Positions 32,632 to 40,274 of a stretch of DNA of 47,081 bases are shown here, in pieces (the stretch's first letter is position 1; each line of letters starts with the position of its first letter). Source of the stretch: Patescibacteria group bacterium (GTDB taxonomy: Bacteria; Patescibacteriota; Minisyncoccia; JAHIHE01); assembly GCA_018896765.1 (NCBI GenBank), contig JAHILZ010000034.1:1-47081 (forward strand), in the 5' to 3' direction. Under the pieces are notes generated by a model. The model did not search any database, was not told the origin of the DNA, and worked only from the letters and a program-made list of their open reading frames with translations. Position numbers and translations under genes: made by a program.

Positions 32632-33495
32632 CTAAAACGCGCTTTGCCGCGAATACCAGGAAGATTCTCTGTTTATCTTATCAACAATTTGCTTGGTTAT
32701 TTTCGATGATGGATAAAACTCGGTATATTCTTCCGCCAATAAATTTACGCCCGCCAAACGTTTGATAACTTCCTCCCTGTTGGCGCCGGACATAAGCAGA
32801 ATCGACGCCAAAGCAAAAGTTTCTGCGTCAATTTTTGCCGATTGAAAATTATTAGTCATAGCGACGATACCGGTTAAAAACAGATCCGCTATCCCGCTGT
32901 CCAAGGCATCGCGCGAAAGCATATTGGCAATTTCGGCTATAATTTCTGAAACGGATGAATGCGGCTGAATTAAATTAATATTGCCATATTTTTTATTTTC
33001 AGCGCGGCAATCAATATTTACAATCGCAGTCTCGGAAAAAAAACAGGCATTATCATAATAAATTTTTCCCAAAGATTCTAAATCCGGACTTCCCGCGGTA
33101 AAAATCAAATCATAATTAAATTTCAATAGATCAATACGCGGTTTTTCAAGCTCAAAATTACTGCCCGCCGTAGCAAGATTAATTTTTAAAATATTGCCTT
33201 CTTGCTCATAGGACAATTCTTTAATTTGACTTTCCCCTGTGTCAAACGAAATTTTATATAAACAGTCTCCTTGAATGCCGTTCTCAATTATTTTTTTATC
33301 CGCCAAAAACAAAAATTTTTCCGGAATAGCGATCGAGCAGGCAATGCGCGGATTTTTTTTATTCTTTTCTAAAAATAAATATAAGCCCAGAGCTCCGCTA
33401 ACCGCGTCAATATTAAAATTTTCCGGAATTAAAATTAAAGGATTGGAGCTTTTTTTAATCAAATCGCAGGCTTGTTTTTTGTTTTCTGAATTCAT
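32632..33495 (-). CDS. degenerate DHH-family protein, paralogue 2
   Basis: A 287-aa protein with the skeleton of DHH phosphoesterases (nanoRNase/pAp phosphatase) but altered catalytic residues. Motif I is IPENFNIDAVSGALGLYLFLEK. The DHH motif position reads VNIDCRAENKKYGNINLI, with Asp-Cys-Arg instead of DHH. The LTGIVAMTNNFQSAK block is typical of family members. It is probably a binding protein or pseudo-enzyme. Start ATG 33495 is preferred over TTG 33525, because aggaggggaaagagag lies between them and can serve as its ribosome binding site. It pairs with the upstream paralogue. Confidence 0.7.
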   Translation of the reverse strand: MNSENKKQACDLIKKSSNPLILIPENFNIDAVSGALGLYLFLEKNKKNPRIACSIAIPEKFLFLADKKIIENGIQGDCLYKISFDTGESQIKELSYEQEGNILKINLATAGSNFELEKPRIDLLKFNYDLIFTAGSPDLESLGKIYYDNACFFSETAIVNIDCRAENKKYGNINLIQPHSSVSEIIAEIANMLSRDALDSGIADLFLTGIVAMTNNFQSAKIDAETFALASILLMSGANREEVIKRLAGVNLLAEEYTEFYPSSKITKQIVDKINRESSWYSRQSAF

Positions 33496-33529
33496 AATAC
33501 GCTCTCTTTCCCCTCCTGTAATCAATATT

Positions 33530-34273
33530 CTACAAGCGCCTGATAATCTCCTCTCGATCGGCTCCGGCAGACATCAAAGAAGCCGTAAGACTGAAAATTT
33601 TATGATCAATTTTTAGAGATTGAAAATTATTTGTTTCACTGATAATTCCAAAAAGCAATAGAGTGGCGATTTTCTGATCCCATTCGGACCCAATAAGCTC
33701 CCGAGTCAAGCCCGCAACGCGCTCCGAAAGAAAGCGGGAAACAACCTCCATAAGATTAGCGCCTCTGAATTGATCGGGAAAAGAACTGCCGATGCTAATA
33801 ATGGGTGTTTTGGAAAAAAATTCTTTATTTTCAAGGTAAAAATGCCCGAGTGACTCCATGCTTAACACGGCTACGGCGATAATTAAATCATGGGCAAAAT
33901 TTGAAGGATCGACGGTTATCGACTCGCGGCTAATGCCGCTGGCTTTGGTGGATAAATAAATAGTCAGTATTTTATCTATTTTTTCATAAGTCAGCTCTTT
34001 GATATTATCCTCGCCTACATTGATTAAAATTTTATAAAGACGCTCCGTGGATATTTTATCCGTTATCGAATTTATTTCAGGCAAGTAAGAAAACTTTTCC
34101 GGAATATCTCCCAAACAAACTATTTGCGGATTTTTATTGATTTTTTTTAATGCCAAAAAAAGCGCGAGGGCGCTGGCTATTGCCGCGCCTTCTGTTTTCT
34201 CGGGGATTAAAATCAAAGGCGACTCGCTTTTTTTGATTAATTCGCCTGCCTGTTGCTTTGAATCCGGGTTCAT
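33530..34273 (-). CDS. degenerate DHH-family protein, paralogue 1 (shorter)
   Basis: A 247-aa paralogue of the downstream gene. They share the opening K/N-x-QA-x-x-LIKKS-x-x-PLILIPE, the strand IPEKFSYLPE, and the block LLFGIISETNNFQSLKID followed by AGADREEIIRRL. It stops (TAG 33532-33530) at this point, about 47 residues before the end of its paralogue. The DHH position reads ISIGSSFPDQ and motif I lacks the aspartates (EKTEGAAIASALAL), so catalysis is unlikely. It overlaps or nearly abuts the next gene's ribosome binding site. Confidence 0.7.
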   Translation of the reverse strand: MNPDSKQQAGELIKKSESPLILIPEKTEGAAIASALALFLALKKINKNPQIVCLGDIPEKFSYLPEINSITDKISTERLYKILINVGEDNIKELTYEKIDKILTIYLSTKASGISRESITVDPSNFAHDLIIAVAVLSMESLGHFYLENKEFFSKTPIISIGSSFPDQFRGANLMEVVSRFLSERVAGLTRELIGSEWDQKIATLLLFGIISETNNFQSLKIDHKIFSLTASLMSAGADREEIIRRL

Positions 34274-34374
34274 AAAAATATTTTAAGCAAAAATTAGCCG
34301 CGCTTATCGTCCATAGAAACAAAATCGCTAAAAAAATCCGACTTGTTAAAATCTAAAAAGCAAATCATAAATTC

Positions 34375-34420
34375 TTAATTAATTTGCTAACTGAACACTC
34401 CCTCGATTTTCCTTCCGCAA
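34375..34420. repeat. 46-bp direct repeat at the amrS 3' end, copy B
   Basis: Identical to 31218-31263. This copy contains the stop and final 11 codons of amrS and is presumably the original. Confidence 0.85.
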
Positions 34421-35424
34421 TACTCGCATTTTCCGCTTCTCGGACACTCGCTTACCTCATAAGCGATTCTTTTTATAAAGTTTTTTTGGCAATCGGGGCA
34501 TTGAGTGTTTTTAAGATCTCCGTCTCGAACATTGCCCGCATAAACATATTTCAATCCTTCTTTGCGGCCAATCTCGCGCGCTTTTTTGATTGTCTTGGCC
34601 GGCGTATCTCCGAGATGCTGAAGCTTCCAAGATATTATGGCACTAAAAACATTAACATGCCAAGGAACAAAATCACCGAGCTCTCTTTTAATAAATCCGG
34701 CAATTCCCTCAAGCATTTTTTCATCATCCGAAAGGCCGGGAATAACAAGCGTTGTTATTTCGAGCCACACGCCTTTTTCAGCCAAATATTCGCAGTTTTC
34801 CAGCACCGGCTCCAGGCGCGCGCCGCAATTCGTTTTATAAAAATTATCATCGTAGGATTTTATGTCTATGTTAATCGCGTCAAGCCACGGCAGTATCGAA
34901 TCCAGCGCTTCGCGCGACATATAGCCATTGGAAACCCAGATATTTTTTAAGCCTTTTTCTTTTGCCAGTTTCATCGTATCCAAGGCGTATTCCAAAAAAA
35001 CAGTCGGCTCGTTGTAAGTATAAGCGATGCTTTTACAATTATTTTTTACGGCTTCTTTTACTATTTCTTCGGGGGATATTTCAAAACTCCAATCAAATTT
35101 ATGATATTCCCTCTCTCTTCCTTTATAATCGAACATCTGGGAAATATCGTAGTTCTGGCAATTATCGCACCGAAAATTACAGCCGAAGGATCCAAAAGAA
35201 TACGCATAACTTCCGGGCAAAAAATGAAAAAGGGGCTTTTTCTCGATTGAATCAATATGCAGCGCGATAGCTTTGCCGTAAGCAAGAAGATTCAGCTTGC
35301 CGCCAATATTTTTTCTAATTCCGCAAATACCGACATACCCGTCTTTAATCCTGCAAAAGTGGGAGCAATTTCGGCATTGAATATCTTCTGAATCTATTTT
35401 TTTATAATTTAAACATTCTTTCAT
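34387..35424 (-). CDS. amrS: AmmeMemoRadiSam system radical SAM enzyme
   Basis: A 345-aa radical SAM protein. The [4Fe-4S] motif CNFRCDNC gives Cys 82, 86 and 89. An N-terminal Cys-rich region (CRNCSHFC, GICG) and a C-terminal ribbon (CPDC ... CPRSGKCEYCG) match the PflA-like AmrS family. SAM-binding blocks YTYNEPTVFLEY and NIWVSNGYMS are present. Start ATG 35424 is chosen over TTG 35436. It is the first gene of the cluster and is preceded by a good promoter. The reaction is unknown; it likely works with the AMMECR1 and MEMO proteins encoded downstream. Confidence 0.93.
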   Translation of the reverse strand: MKECLNYKKIDSEDIQCRNCSHFCRIKDGYVGICGIRKNIGGKLNLLAYGKAIALHIDSIEKKPLFHFLPGSYAYSFGSFGCNFRCDNCQNYDISQMFDYKGREREYHKFDWSFEISPEEIVKEAVKNNCKSIAYTYNEPTVFLEYALDTMKLAKEKGLKNIWVSNGYMSREALDSILPWLDAINIDIKSYDDNFYKTNCGARLEPVLENCEYLAEKGVWLEITTLVIPGLSDDEKMLEGIAGFIKRELGDFVPWHVNVFSAIISWKLQHLGDTPAKTIKKAREIGRKEGLKYVYAGNVRDGDLKNTQCPDCQKNFIKRIAYEVSECPRSGKCEYCGRKIEGVFS

Positions 35425-35499
35425 GGTTTTTTTCAAAGCTAATAATTATTTTTCCTTTATTTTAGCCTTTTGTCTATACGCATCACTGCTTATAAATTA

Positions 35500-35527
35500 A
35501 ATATATAGGAAATAATATAAATGTCAA
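35500..35527 (-). promoter_or_regulatory. promoter of the amrS-led gene cluster
   Basis: On the minus strand, TTGACA (35527-35522), a 16-nt spacer and TATATT (35505-35500). Expected start near 35493, about 69 nt before ATG 35424. The -35 box adjoins the tandem hairpin repeats at 35527-35658. Confidence 0.7.
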
Positions 35528-35658
35528 CCCTGTTAAATTGCTTCACGCCGCCCTAAGGCGCCATCCTCGCCGAGTCTAGGCGGGGATTTAACAGGGTCAA
35601 CCCTGTTAAATAAAACCTTTCGAGGTTTTGGACTGTTTTATAGTCCATTTAACAGGGT
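35527..35658. repeat. two tandem hairpin elements with ACCCTGTTAAAT / ATTTAACAGGGT ends
   Basis: Element 1 spans 35527-35597 and element 2 spans 35600-35658. Each is bounded by the same perfect 12-bp inverted ends, and only two bases separate them. Element 1 contains a GC-rich inner dyad (ccgccctaaggcg). Element 2 contains aaaacct/aggtttt and ggact/agtcc hairpins. They lie between gldG and amrS. Confidence 0.85.
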
Positions 35659-35664
35659 CAATGC

Positions 35665-35698
35665 AAAAACCGCCAAGGAAAAGACTTTCCTAAGGCGG
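35665..35698 (-). terminator. rho-independent terminator of the ABC/gldG operon
   Basis: On the minus strand, ccgcc with an inner aggaaa/tttcct extension forms a strong hairpin (35670-35698) followed by TTTTTG. It lies 20 nt after the gldG-like stop. Confidence 0.8.
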
Positions 35699-35717
35699 CG
35701 CTATTATGCTAAAATTC

Positions 35718-37259
35718 CTATTTATTCGCTTTTTTTCTCTTCATAATCCTAAAAAATCCGCATATATCGAGAAGCAAAGCGGCGCCGAAAATTGAAATGA
35801 ATTTCCAATAATTTTTTTCCGTTTCATCAAGATCCTTGATCGGCCGATCCACGATGCTTTTGGCGCGTATCGAGGATAAATTAACCGAATTAGAAACAGA
35901 ATCGATAAGGTTTATAAAAAATGTTTTATTATCGGGAGCGCTTCCGATAAAATTAGACGAAACAAATTCCGAACCGCCGATCACATAAACCAATCCGCTT
36001 TTTGAATCTTCCGCTTTCGGTTGAGAAAAAGCGACTATTGTTTTTTTAACTCCTTTGGGGGCAGGCAAAGCGGCATCGGGCAATAAATTAAAAGCGCCGG
36101 AAACAGAATCCGACTGATTGCTTGAAGCAACCAAAGATCTAGCCGCGTAATCCGCGCTGTCCGCAAGCGTCAAAGAAGACACCCATGGAAATATTATCGC
36201 CTGAAGGCCCGCCAGCGAAGCGCTGTCGCCGAAATTCTCTTTTTGCGCCCGGACGAAAAAAGGATATGGCTTGCTCACGGTGAAAAAATTCTGGCTATAG
36301 GTAATGCTGGAATTATACCGGTCATAGATCAGATCCTCATTGATCGTCACGCCATAATTCTTCACGAGTTCGTTTATATTATTTTTAACCGGAGCGGCAT
36401 TTAAATTATTTTGCTTGTCAACATTAACCATTTCCGTCAAAACAACCAAATTTCCGCCGTTTTTTACATAATCGTTTATCATCGCTATTTCCTCTTTTGT
36501 TATTTCTGCCGAGGGACCGGCGATAATCAAGGTTTTGGGATTTACAAAAACCTGCTCGGGTTTTTCTTCTTCTGTCGCCGCGGCTTTTTCATAATAAAAT
36601 CCTTTTTTGTCTCCGACGCTCATTATTTTTAGAACCGAGACATTGTAGTATTTCTCTAATCCCGCGATCGCAACTTGCTTTTCCCCATGCCCTTCGAGAA
36701 ACGCCAGATTTTCTTTGCTTTCGCGGGAAACAGAATATACGGCCGAAATAAAATCATACTCAATATTGGCAACGGACTGAATTACCGGAAGCGCTTCTCT
36801 GACAATGGCATCACCCTCGCCGGCGGTAATTTCCGCGCCAAAAAATCCTTGCTTCACTTCATATTTATCCTTCGCGATAACATTAAATTGCATTTGAGGA
36901 ATTCCTTTTTGAGCAAGTTCCATAACCTTCTCTTGATTATTCTCAGGAGCTTCATAAGCAATCTTTAATTTCGCGCCTGCAATATCTTGATACTGATTCA
37001 TTAAATCTTCCAACCGCGTTCGGACATTTTCCAAATCAACCGGCAGATCTTTAGAAATATAAAATTTTACGCTTACCTCTTTGTTAAGATTTTTCAAAAT
37101 ATCTTTTGTCGCTTCGGAAGTGGTATAAATTTCCTCCTCAGTCAAGTCAAGATAAATATATTTCTGCGCCGCTAAAATATTCACGCCAGCCAATAAAGCC
37201 AATACCAGCAATACCGAGCTTAGCGATTGATCAAATATGTTTTTAGTTAGTCTTGACAT
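35718..37259 (-). CDS. GldG-like ABC transporter auxiliary protein
   Basis: A 513-aa protein of the GldG/ABC-type auxiliary family. It has an N-terminal membrane helix (about 18-35), then LDLTEEEIYTTSEATKDILKNLNKEVSVKFYIS, which is diagnostic for the family. A large extracytoplasmic domain follows with AFLEGHGEKQ and LIIAGPSAEITKEEIAMINDYVKNGGNLVVLTE. A C-terminal membrane helix (about 483-503) ends in a basic tail. In Bacteroidetes GldG acts with GldA and GldF in gliding. Outside them, such trios are common uncharacterised exporters. The ATPase and permease genes lie upstream on the same strand. Confidence 0.85.
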   Translation of the reverse strand: MSRLTKNIFDQSLSSVLLVLALLAGVNILAAQKYIYLDLTEEEIYTTSEATKDILKNLNKEVSVKFYISKDLPVDLENVRTRLEDLMNQYQDIAGAKLKIAYEAPENNQEKVMELAQKGIPQMQFNVIAKDKYEVKQGFFGAEITAGEGDAIVREALPVIQSVANIEYDFISAVYSVSRESKENLAFLEGHGEKQVAIAGLEKYYNVSVLKIMSVGDKKGFYYEKAAATEEEKPEQVFVNPKTLIIAGPSAEITKEEIAMINDYVKNGGNLVVLTEMVNVDKQNNLNAAPVKNNINELVKNYGVTINEDLIYDRYNSSITYSQNFFTVSKPYPFFVRAQKENFGDSASLAGLQAIIFPWVSSLTLADSADYAARSLVASSNQSDSVSGAFNLLPDAALPAPKGVKKTIVAFSQPKAEDSKSGLVYVIGGSEFVSSNFIGSAPDNKTFFINLIDSVSNSVNLSSIRAKSIVDRPIKDLDETEKNYWKFISIFGAALLLDICGFFRIMKRKKANK

Positions 37260-37280
37260 AATTTTTATTTATGATATAAT
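37253..37280 (+). promoter_or_regulatory. promoter of the small membrane-protein gene
   Basis: TTGACA (37253-37258), a 16-nt spacer and TATAAT (37275-37280). The -35 box overlaps the start codon of the divergently oriented gldG-like gene (cat 37257-37259), so polymerase binding here could interfere with gldG expression. Confidence 0.75.
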
Positions 37281-37314
37281 CCAAAGTCATATTAATATGC
37301 ATGGAGGTGCAAAA

Positions 37315-37512
37315 ATGACAACAAAATCGAGTAAAATAATCTATGCTGCAGGACTTGCTATATCTGTTATAATAATTATAACATTCGGAGGAAGTTCTAC
37401 GGAAAAAACTATTGGAATTGTAGGAAGTGCAATTATCTTTGTTCTTGGAATGGGATTTAGCTTCTTAATAGAACAAGGCGAGGATGAGGATGAAAAAATC
37501 GTAGAAAAATAA
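37315..37512 (+). CDS. small two-helix membrane protein
   Basis: A 65-aa protein from ATG 37315, fixed by the strong Shine-Dalgarno ggaggt (37303-37308); the longer open frame from 37237 is not used. Two hydrophobic helices (about 8-25 and 34-52) are followed by a strongly acidic tail (EQGEDEDEKIVEK). No family recognised. It has its own consensus promoter and terminator and lies head-on between the ABC permease and gldG-like genes, which are on the other strand. It might be a regulator or subunit of that transporter, or an unrelated insertion. Confidence 0.8.
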   Translation: MTTKSSKIIYAAGLAISVIIIITFGGSSTEKTIGIVGSAIIFVLGMGFSFLIEQGEDEDEKIVEK

Positions 37513-37516
37513 CTTT

Positions 37517-37556
37517 AGGCATCAATTTTAATAAAATTGCTCTGCCTTATTTTTTT
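37517..37556 (+). terminator. terminator of the small membrane-protein gene
   Basis: aggca (37517-37521) pairs with tgcct (37543-37547), with an inner caatttt/aaaattg stem, followed by a T-run (37550-37556). It lies directly after the stop. Confidence 0.7.
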
Positions 37557-37615
37557 GTCATTTAATCATTTGAAATTGATTTGTCATTTGTCATTGGAAA
37601 TTTGTCATTTATCCC

Positions 37616-38332
37616 CTACTTCCAATTTCTTAAGCTTATCACTCTGGCATTTAAAAATAAAAAGAAAGCGATGACTGATAAATAATAAACCACATCCGCT
37701 AAAGAGATCACGCCGCGCAAAATGGAATTAAAATGCGCGCTAAAACTTAAAAACTTCGCGGCGCTCGCGATCCAAGCAGGCAGCGAACCGATTATAAAAG
37801 AATTGCCTATAATATAAAATCCGAAAATAATCACCACTGCCAAAATAAAAGAAACAATCTGATTTTTAGTGATAGAAGAAACCCAAAGCCCCACCGCGAT
37901 GTAAGCCGCGCCCAAAAGAAGCGAGCCGATATAGCCGGCCAGAATCACTCCTTTGTCAGGCGTTCCCAAATCAGCTACCATGATCGGGATCGCTACTGTC
38001 AATAAAAGCATCACGGCCAGAAAAATAAAGCTGGAAATAAATTTGGCTAAAACCAATTCCGAGCTTCGAACCGGAAAAGTAGTAAGCACTTCAATCGTGC
38101 CGCTTCTTTTTTCCTCAGACCATGCCGCCATTGTCACTGCCGGCAAAAAAAACATAAAAATAATCGGCAATAAATCGAAAAAATCCCGCATCGAGGCCTG
38201 CGCGCTAAGAAAAAAAGTCTGAATAAAAAGCCATCCGCTAATAACCAAAAACACCGAAATCACCACATAGCCAAGAGGCGAAATGAAGTAAGAATTTAAT
38301 TCTTTTTTTACTAAAGTAGAGGTTCTGCTCAT
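37616..38332 (-). CDS. ABC-2 type permease (GldF-like)
   Basis: A 238-aa permease with six hydrophobic segments and an N-terminal VKKELNSYFISPLGYVVISVF, the usual opening of ABC-2/GldF proteins. AAWSEEKRSGTIEVLTTFPVRSSELVLAKF is the coupling-helix signature (EEKRSGTIEVL). Start ATG 38332 is preferred over TTG 38356. It pairs with the ATPase gene upstream and the GldG-like gene downstream, forming a three-component exporter of unknown substrate, possibly a surface or polysaccharide component. Confidence 0.9.
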   Translation of the reverse strand: MSRTSTLVKKELNSYFISPLGYVVISVFLVISGWLFIQTFFLSAQASMRDFFDLLPIIFMFFLPAVTMAAWSEEKRSGTIEVLTTFPVRSSELVLAKFISSFIFLAVMLLLTVAIPIMVADLGTPDKGVILAGYIGSLLLGAAYIAVGLWVSSITKNQIVSFILAVVIIFGFYIIGNSFIIGSLPAWIASAAKFLSFSAHFNSILRGVISLADVVYYLSVIAFFLFLNARVISLRNWK

Positions 38333-38590
38333 AAAATTACTAATTGACCTAATCAATACCCAAAATCTAAATAAATTCGAAATACGAATATCGAAATACG
38401 AAACAATTTCAAAATCATAATGACCTAAATTCTAAACGTTTAGAACATTTGAATTTTGGTTATTTGAATTTGTTTCGGATTTCGTGCTTCGTGCTTCGGA
38501 TTTTTAATTTTTTATTTCGCGCTTCAGATTTCAAACTGTTGGGATTTGATTAGAAATTAGAATAATTAGAAATTAGAAATTTAAACATTG
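38333..38590. repeat. quasi-palindromic spacer between ABC genes
   Basis: No gene is visible. The centre is ttctaaacgtttagaa (about 38430-38445), a perfect 16-bp palindrome. Around it, cgaaatacgaa repeats on the left mirror ttcgtgcttcgtgcttcg on the right, and caaaat/attttg blocks also pair. It separates the ATPase gene from the permease gene. Confidence 0.55.
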
Positions 38591-39511
38591 TTAGTTTTTA
38601 GTTAGATTGATAAATACATCTTCCAGATCAACTTGCTTATGGACGAATTCCAAAAGCCCTGCCCCTTCCTCGACCACCAGACTCGCAACGTCTTTGCGGA
38701 TATCATTTTCCACGCCGGTAATGACAGCTATCTTATTTCCTTCTGCCTTTACTTCTTTAACTCCGCCAAGCGCTTTGATCTTAGCAATCAAATCAGAAGT
38801 TATTTTTTCCACTTCAATATTAATAGTCGCCTTGCCTTTTTCCTCGCTCACCAGATCTTCCGGCGCGCCATCGGCGACAATGCGCCCTTTGTTAATAATC
38901 AAAACTCTCGAGCAGGTCGCCTGAACCTCGCTCAATACATGGCTCGAAAGTATTACGGTTTTTAATTTGCCTATTTCTTTTATCAAGTCCCTGATTTCAA
39001 TCCTTTGGTTAGGGTCCAATCCCGTAGTCGGCTCGTCTAAAATCACGATTTTAGGATCATGAATAAGCGACTGGGCAATTCCCGTTCGCTGGCGATATCC
39101 TTTTGAAAGAGTCGAAATCTCGGAATTTTTCTTTTCTTTCAGCCCGCATTTATTTAAAACATAGGTAACTTTTTCGTTCAGATCATCCTCCGCAATCCCT
39201 TGCATTTTGCCGACAAATTCCAAATATTCCCGAACCGTCAAATCCTCGTAAAGAGGCGCGTGCTCGGGAAGGTACCCGATCTTGCTTTTGATTTTCTCGT
39301 GATTCGCGAAATCGCTTATGTCAAAACCGTCTATCAAAACTTCGCCGCCGTCCGGCTTAAGAAAAGTGACCAAAATCCTTAAAAGCGTGGTCTTTCCCGC
39401 GCCATTCGGACCTAGAACGCCGACGACTTCGCCTTCTTTCATTTCAAAAGACACGCCGTCAAGCGCTCGGACTTCCCCGTATTTTTTAGTTAAATCTTCT
39501 ACTTTTATCAT
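38591..39511 (-). CDS. ABC transporter ATP-binding protein (GldA-like)
   Basis: A 306-aa ABC ATPase. Walker A GPNGAGKTT (about 34-42), Q-loop region IGYLPEHAPLYEDLTVREYL, signature LSKGYRQR (with Lys in place of the usual Gly), Walker B IVILDEPTTGLDP and H-loop LSSHVLSE. A C-terminal extension (about 215-306) is typical of ABC-2 exporters (NatA/GldA type). It energises the permease encoded 258 nt downstream. Confidence 0.93.
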   Translation of the reverse strand: MIKVEDLTKKYGEVRALDGVSFEMKEGEVVGVLGPNGAGKTTLLRILVTFLKPDGGEVLIDGFDISDFANHEKIKSKIGYLPEHAPLYEDLTVREYLEFVGKMQGIAEDDLNEKVTYVLNKCGLKEKKNSEISTLSKGYRQRTGIAQSLIHDPKIVILDEPTTGLDPNQRIEIRDLIKEIGKLKTVILSSHVLSEVQATCSRVLIINKGRIVADGAPEDLVSEEKGKATINIEVEKITSDLIAKIKALGGVKEVKAEGNKIAVITGVENDIRKDVASLVVEEGAGLLEFVHKQVDLEDVFINLTKN

Positions 39512-39635
39512 ATAAATCTTTGGCTTTTGTCGAAAAGAAAAAACCGTATTTATTAATCCATTTAATAAACAACGATTTTAAAAAACTTCTGATATAATTC
39601 TATAACAAGTTTTTATTTTTGGCAATAGCGCTGTA

Positions 39636-39903
39636 GTTATTACGCTCCAATGTCACCCTATTTATGACGCTACGATGTCACTATTGCTTCTGAAAGATTT
39701 GATGTTAAGCTCATGGGCGTCATCTTTATAGCTTAAAAACAGATTCGATTCGCATAATCGCATAGAAACAATTATTGTGTATTTGTAAGAATAAAAGCAT
39801 TTAAAATGTTTAATAAGAGATTGCCTAAAAATTAAAATAAAATATTCCTAATTAATTTTAACGTAACTGCTTTATCTATCAAGGTGACATTTAGAGTAAT
39901 AAC
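39636..39903. mobile_element. MITE-like element or IS remnant with inverted TGTCACC ends
   Basis: The left end gttattacgctccaatgtcacc (two extra bases aside) is mirrored by the right end ggtgacatttagagtaataac (39883-39903). A second internal copy of the left motif, gacgctacgatgtcact, is at 39666-39682. Such multiple TGTCAC-type end repeats resemble IS21/IS481 ends. No transposase is present. The remainder of the 39512-40274 gap holds the DnaA-box match, a dyad at 40033-40055 and the terminator at 40143. Confidence 0.5.
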
Positions 39904-39917
39904 AACATGTTACTTTT

Positions 39918-39926
39918 TGTGGATAA
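39918..39926 (-). promoter_or_regulatory. perfect DnaA-box match (TTATCCACA)
   Basis: tgtggataa on the plus strand is the consensus DnaA box on the minus strand. A second copy in opposite orientation is at 42029-42037. No dnaA, dnaN or other origin genes are nearby, so function is uncertain. Confidence 0.35.
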
Positions 39927-40032
39927 GTTATAAAATTTATTTACGATGAAATTTCTTGTCTAATTTTAACTCGCTCGGCTTTATGCCGACCCGCAATTGG
40001 CTCTGATCTGACATTTCCGCCTAACCAATATC

Positions 40033-40055
40033 TATCGTATCAAAATGATACGATA
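40033..40055. promoter_or_regulatory. operator-like 10-bp dyad
   Basis: tatcgtatca and tgatacgata are perfect inverted repeats around aaa. It lies in a non-coding stretch downstream of the toxin-antitoxin genes, with no promoter recognised beside it. Confidence 0.45.
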
Positions 40056-40142
40056 ATTGCAAGAGTTTGTACCAATCAAAAATAACTATCCTGCACTGAA
40101 AGCGGAATATATAGGGTTAGAACCAACAAAAACACTAATGGA

Positions 40143-40171
40143 TAAAACAAAAACAGAGGCTCTTGCCTCTG
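40143..40171 (-). terminator. rho-independent terminator of the toxin-antitoxin operon
   Basis: On the minus strand, cagaggc - aaga - gcctctg is followed by TTTTTGTTTT. It lies about 100 nt after the PIN-protein stop. Confidence 0.8.
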
Positions 40172-40274
40172 TCCGTACACGCTAGCTCCCCTTACTGGAC
40201 GCATTCAGAACATTTGATTGGAAGGGGTTAAACCAAGAATTTACATTATTAACATCTTTATTCCAAGCAACATG

